Shown: positions 62,310 to 64,000 of the stretch, in pieces
Layout of the letters: each line of letters begins with the position of its first letter
Numbering within the stretch: position 1 is the stretch's first letter
NCBI GenBank assembly: GCA_027484825.1
Contig: JAIXSE010000012.1
Location: 142,522 to 206,521 of the forward strand
Length of the DNA stretch: 64,000 nt
Source: Rubrivivax sp.
GTDB lineage: Bacteria; Pseudomonadota; Gammaproteobacteria; Burkholderiales; Burkholderiaceae_C
Direction of reading: 5' to 3'
Program-made: the position numbers and the translations under genes
The notes under the pieces: model-generated
The model's database searches: none
What the model saw: the letters and a program-made list of their open reading frames with translations, nothing else
Told to the model about the DNA's origin: nothing

Positions 62310-64000
62310 TCAATTGCGCACCGGCTTGCCGGTCTGCAGCATGCCCATGATCCGCTCCTGGGTCTTCGGATGCTCCAGCAGCGAGCAGAAATGCTTGCGC
62401 TCCAGGGCCATCAGATATTCCTCGGTCACCAGGGCGCCGGCTTCCACCTCACCGCCGCACACCACATCGGCGATCAGCGAGGCCAGATGGAAATCGTGCT
62501 GGCTGATAAAGCCACCGTCGCGCATGTTGGCCAGCTGGGCCTTCACCGTGGCGATGCCCGAGCGGCCGGCCACCGGGAAGGCGGCCTTCAGCGGCGGACG
62601 GTAGCCGGAGTCGGCCATCGCCTTGACCTGGGCCGAGGCCACGAACAGCAGCTCGTCCTTGTTGGGCACGATCACATCGCTGTCCAGCAGGTAGCCCAGC
62701 TTGCGGGCTTCCAGCGCCGAGGTCGCCACCTTGGCGGTGGCGGCATTGGTGAAGCCGTCCTTCAGGAAGGCGAAGATGTCGGCATTGGCATTGCCGGCCG
62801 ACGCCATCTCGGCCGCCCGGCGCGCGATGTAGGTCAGACCGCCACCACCCGGGATCAGGCCCACGCCCACTTCCACCAGACCCACATACGACTCCATGTG
62901 AGCCACGCGACGGGCGCAATGCACCGCCAGCTCGCAGCCGCCGCCCAGGGCCAGACCGCGCATGGCGGCCACCACCGGCACATTGGCGTAGCGGACCCGC
63001 AGCATCATGTCCTGCAGCTTCTTCTCTTCCGGGGCGATGCCCTTGGCGCCCTTGGTCATAAAGACCGGCATCAGCGCTTCCAGGTTGGCACCAGCGGAGA
63101 ACACGTCGTCCGGCGACCAGATCACCAGGCCCTTGTACTTCGCCTCGGCAATCTCGACGGCCTTGAGCAGGCCCTCGGTCACCGTCGGGCTGATCAGATG
63201 CAGCTTGCAGTTGATCGATGCGATCAGCACTTCGCCGTCCAGCGACCACACGCGGACTTCGTCGTTCTTGAACTCTTCGGCGCCGGCCTTCAGCGGCTCG
63301 ACAGCGCCCTCGCCCACCAGCGACTCCGGGAAGGCCTGACGCTCATACACCGGCAGCTTGGCGCGCGGCTTGAACTTGCCTTCAGCGGCGCTCCACGAGC
63401 CTTCCTTGCTGTGCACGCCGCCGTTCTCGGCCACCGGGCCTTCGAACACCCAGGCGGGCAGCGGCGCGGACGACAGGGTCTTGCCGGCGTCGATGTCGGC
63501 CTTCACCCATTCAGCCACCTGCTTCCAGCCGGCAGCCTGCCACAGCTCGAACGGGCCCTGCTGCGAGCCGAAGCCCCAGCGCATGGCGAAGTCGATCTCG
63601 CGGGCGGTGTCGGCCACGGTGTCCAGATGCACCGCCACATAGTGGAAGCTGTCGCGCAGGATGGACCACAGGAACTGTGCCTGCGGATTGGTCGATTCAC
63701 GCAGCAGCTTGATGCGGTCGGCGGCCGGCTTCTTCAGCATGCGGGCCACGATCTCGTCGGCCTTGCCGCCGCCGGTCACGTATTCACCGGTGGCGAAGTC
63801 CAGGCGCTGGATGTCCTTGCCGACCTTCTTGTAGAAGCCTGCGCCGGCCTTCTGGCCCAGGGCGCCCTTCTCGATCAGACCGGCCAGCACCTTGGGCGTG
63901 GCGTAGGTCGCGTAGAACGGGTCGTCCTTGAGGTTGTCCTGCATCGTCTTGACGACGTGGGCCATCGTGTCCAGGCCCACCACGTCCGCCGTGCGGAAGG
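62310..64000 (-). CDS. 3-hydroxyacyl-CoA dehydrogenase / enoyl-CoA hydratase, partial (5' end outside window)
   Basis: The last 563 or so residues of a bifunctional beta-oxidation enzyme; the reading frame continues past the right edge. The visible part starts in the 3-hydroxyacyl-CoA dehydrogenase C-terminal region (FRTADVVGLDTMAHVV, KAGAGFYKKVGKD). It then has a crotonase domain at the C-terminal end (DVFSAGANLEALMP, VVAAMRGLALGGGCELAVHCARRVAHMESYVGLVEVGVGLIPGGGGLTYIA). Dehydrogenase first and hydratase last is the FadN-like order, opposite to E. coli FadB. It is followed by the thiolase gene. Confidence 0.9.
   Translation of the reverse strand, partial: FRTADVVGLDTMAHVVKTMQDNLKDDPFYATYATPKVLAGLIEKGALGQKAGAGFYKKVGKDIQRLDFATGEYVTGGGKADEIVARMLKKPAADRIKLLRESTNPQAQFLWSILRDSFHYVAVHLDTVADTAREIDFAMRWGFGSQQGPFELWQAAGWKQVAEWVKADIDAGKTLSSAPLPAWVFEGPVAENGGVHSKEGSWSAAEGKFKPRAKLPVYERQAFPESLVGEGAVEPLKAGAEEFKNDEVRVWSLDGEVLIASINCKLHLISPTVTEGLLKAVEIAEAKYKGLVIWSPDDVFSAGANLEALMPVFMTKGAKGIAPEEKKLQDMMLRVRYANVPVVAAMRGLALGGGCELAVHCARRVAHMESYVGLVEVGVGLIPGGGGLTYIARRAAEMASAGNANADIFAFLKDGFTNAATAKVATSALEARKLGYLLDSDVIVPNKDELLFVASAQVKAMADSGYRPPLKAAFPVAGRSGIATVKAQLANMRDGGFISQHDFHLASLIADVVCGGEVEAGALVTEEYLMALERKHFCSLLEHPKTQERIMGMLQTGKPVRN

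Noticed and set aside
1..64000. CRISPR arrays, prophage, insertion sequences, integrons
   Set aside because: No spaced direct-repeat array, transposase, integrase or phage structural gene was found. The short tandem repeats noted are contiguous, without spacers.

Overview
The window is a GC-rich bacterial chromosome segment. Gene content and order point to a betaproteobacterium of the order Burkholderiales, probably the Roseateles/Mitsuaria/Rubrivivax side of it. This rests on the dusB-fis-purH-ruvC order, a complete mraZ-to-ftsZ-lpxC division and cell-wall (dcw) cluster lacking murB, a gltIJKL amino-acid importer, and extragenic GC-rich repeats. The genus is inferred, not proved. No phage, IS transposase, CRISPR array or tRNA was seen; the one RNA gene is rnpB.

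Layout. 1-3.2 kb: tRNA modification (dusB), nucleoid protein Fis and purine synthesis (purH). 3.2-4.8 kb: two tandem outer-membrane beta-barrel genes duplicated together with their promoters. 4.9-13.7 kb: an aldehyde dehydrogenase, ruvC, a lipid-synthesis pair (CdsA-like and PlsC-like), a secreted repeat protein, a heterodimeric ABC exporter (mdlAB-like) and small unknown genes. 13.7-35.4 kb (minus strand): lpxC, a histidine kinase and the dcw cluster ftsZ to mraZ. Most of its genes overlap by 1-11 bases, it is driven by a clear promoter overlapping MraZ-box repeats, and it ends at an intrinsic terminator after ftsZ. 35.6-46.2 kb: accessory genes, namely a metallo-beta-lactamase-fold enzyme divergent from a TetR regulator with an operator between them, a chemoreceptor, an alpha-carbonic anhydrase, a drug exporter, an oxidoreductase, small membrane proteins, cysK and an acetyltransferase. 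46.2-50.5 kb: rnpB, an FHA membrane protein overlapping a secreted trypsin-like protease gene, and pyrC. 50.6-54.9 kb: a glutamate/aspartate ABC importer with a LysR gene upstream. 55-64 kb: an Atm1-type exporter, a thioesterase, dctA, an unknown secreted protein and a beta-oxidation set (enoyl-CoA hydratase, thiolase and a bifunctional enzyme cut by the window edge).

Most notable: three copies (near 16.9, 49.2 and 60.9 kb) of a roughly 100-base element. Each has a conserved 45-49 base core containing a small apical hairpin, a purine-rich tract and an ATGGAG. The core is enclosed by 22-28 base inverted arms that pair almost perfectly but differ from locus to locus. One copy appears to supply a ribosome-binding site and start codon in frame with the histidine kinase gene. 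The second oddity is a MurD ligase with an Ala/Glu/Ser-rich insertion of about 210 residues. Several short tandem repeats abut or include stop codons.
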